Shown one piece after another: positions 23,335-23,731 of a DNA stretch of 23,731 bases (position 1 is the stretch's first letter; every line of letters begins with the position of its first letter). Position numbers and translations under genes: made by a program. The notes beneath the pieces are model-generated. The model was not told the origin of the DNA. It did no database searches and was given only the letters and a program-made list of their open reading frames with translations. Origin of the DNA: a virus. The stretch spans positions 1-23,731 of IMG/VR virus record IMGVR_UViG_3300013115_000341; one strand, 5' to 3'.

Positions 23335-23520
23335 ATGAGCAACAAGACCAACGCGAACCATACCAACTACATCAAAGGCTGGGACGCCTGCGCCCAGTTC
23401 ATCACCAAGGGCGGCGCTGACAACGCCGACCCCAAAACCCGCCTCCAGCACAACGCGGCGCGAGTCGCACCCCACTGGACTCGCGGCTACCGAGCCGCAT
23501 ACAAGGCGCTGAGCGCCTAA
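23335..23520 (+). CDS. Met-Ser-Asn module protein 4, 61 residues
   Basis: The short protein starts MSNKTNANHTNYIKGWDACA and is rich in Asn, Lys, Ala and aromatic residues; a second half (HWTRGYRAAYKALSA) looks helical and basic. No family is recognised. It shares only the first residues and upstream signals with modules 1-3. A UUCG-loop hairpin lies between its stop and the downstream ribbon-helix-helix-like gene, so the second gene may be expressed only by read-through. Confidence 0.7.
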   Translation: MSNKTNANHTNYIKGWDACAQFITKGGADNADPKTRLQHNAARVAPHWTRGYRAAYKALSA

Positions 23521-23527
23521 CCCAATC

Positions 23528-23543
23528 AGCCCCTTCGGGGGCT
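23528..23543 (+). terminator. UUCG-loop hairpin inside module 4, weak terminator or attenuator
   Basis: AGCCCC pairs with GGGGCT around TTCG, a very stable C(UUCG)G tetraloop, followed by TTGCTCGTTCTG. The T tract is poor compared with the terminator at 23218, with which it shares GGGGCTTT and CTCGTTCTG. A gene starts 20 nt later, so partial termination is likely rather than complete. Confidence 0.6.
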
Positions 23544-23563
23544 TTGCTCGTTCTGGAGACATC

Positions 23564-23731
23564 ATGCCCCGTCCCATCAGAGACCGCCTCGAGGACGCCG
23601 CCGAATCCCAGCAGACACGCCTGGGAAGGCCTCCCATCCCCGCTGAGCAGCGTCTCAAGCAACGCGCCGCACGCTGGACCGATTCAGCTTGGGAGGCGTG
23701 CGAGCGCAAGGCTCAGGCGGCAGGGATGAGC
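23564..23731 (+). CDS. GRP-motif ribbon-helix-helix-like DNA-binding protein, copy C, cut by window end
   Basis: Fifty-six residues are visible, starting at ATG 23564 behind CTGGAGACATC. TRLGRPPIPAEQR (18-30) matches copy A (KPGRPTIPPADR), and RAARWTDSAWEACERKAQAA followed by GMS aligns with its ribbon and first helix. Unlike A and B it has a charged helix-like N-terminus (PIRDRLEDAAESQQ) without the Cys cluster. The second helix lies beyond the window. A small autoregulator of module promoters is the working idea. Confidence 0.75.
   Translation, partial: MPRPIRDRLEDAAESQQTRLGRPPIPAEQRLKQRAARWTDSAWEACERKAQAAGMS

Noticed and set aside
23254-23709. Minus-strand 151-codon frame at the right end
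   Set aside because: It covers two promoter-linked plus-strand genes and has no ribosome binding site or recognisable motif.

Overview
The window is part of the genome of a tailed double-stranded DNA bacteriophage or prophage, roughly 60% GC by eye. The morphogenesis genes are tightly packed on the minus strand, and small gene modules run the other way on the plus strand. A portal, scaffold, capsid, tail-tube, tape-measure and lysis order with no contractile-sheath gene points to a siphovirus-like particle. A lipobox protein, a membrane/coiled-coil spanin-like protein, an M15-type endolysin and a RusA-type resolvase suggest a Gram-negative host. The host cannot be named from the sequence. Terminase, integrase and repressor genes were not seen.

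Layout, left to right. Positions 1-886 (+) hold the end of a RusA-like resolvase gene and a PPC-motif protein resembling a fragment of a C5-cytosine methyltransferase. Positions 876-3625 interleave minus-strand lysis or membrane genes (lipoprotein, Rz-like protein, two small membrane proteins) with two plus-strand promoter modules. Positions 3622-5158 (-) encode the M15 endolysin, two coiled-coil/transmembrane holin candidates and, unexpectedly, a complete CheY-like receiver protein. Positions 5155-14951 (-) are the tail genes: hub candidate, large Asp-box fibre, tape measure, G/GT chaperone with a GGGTTTC slippery site, tail tube and tail completion proteins. Positions 14951-22744 (-) are the head genes, including a spike or fibre gene inside the head block, the major capsid protein, scaffold and portal. 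Positions 22745-23731 (+) carry two further promoter modules.

The most distinctive content is a four-copy plus-strand module. Each copy has a sigma70-type promoter with an exact 17-bp spacer, a short 5' leader with a small hairpin, a GGGAGA ribosome binding site, and a start reading (A/G)TGAGCAAC, so the protein begins Met-Ser-Asn. Beyond that start the four proteins look unrelated. Three copies continue into a paralogous small protein with a Gly-Arg-Pro motif followed by a ribbon-helix-helix-like segment. The modules are almost free of GATC, whereas the late genes and the RusA end are strongly enriched in it, so the modules look like a compositionally separate layer set into the phage.

Minus-strand genes are joined mainly by ATGA or TGATG overlaps, implying translational coupling in long transcripts. 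Three genes missed by a length cut-off (36, 54 and 86 codons) are placed by this tiling. Protein functions come from motifs, gene order and remembered family patterns only; no database search was possible.
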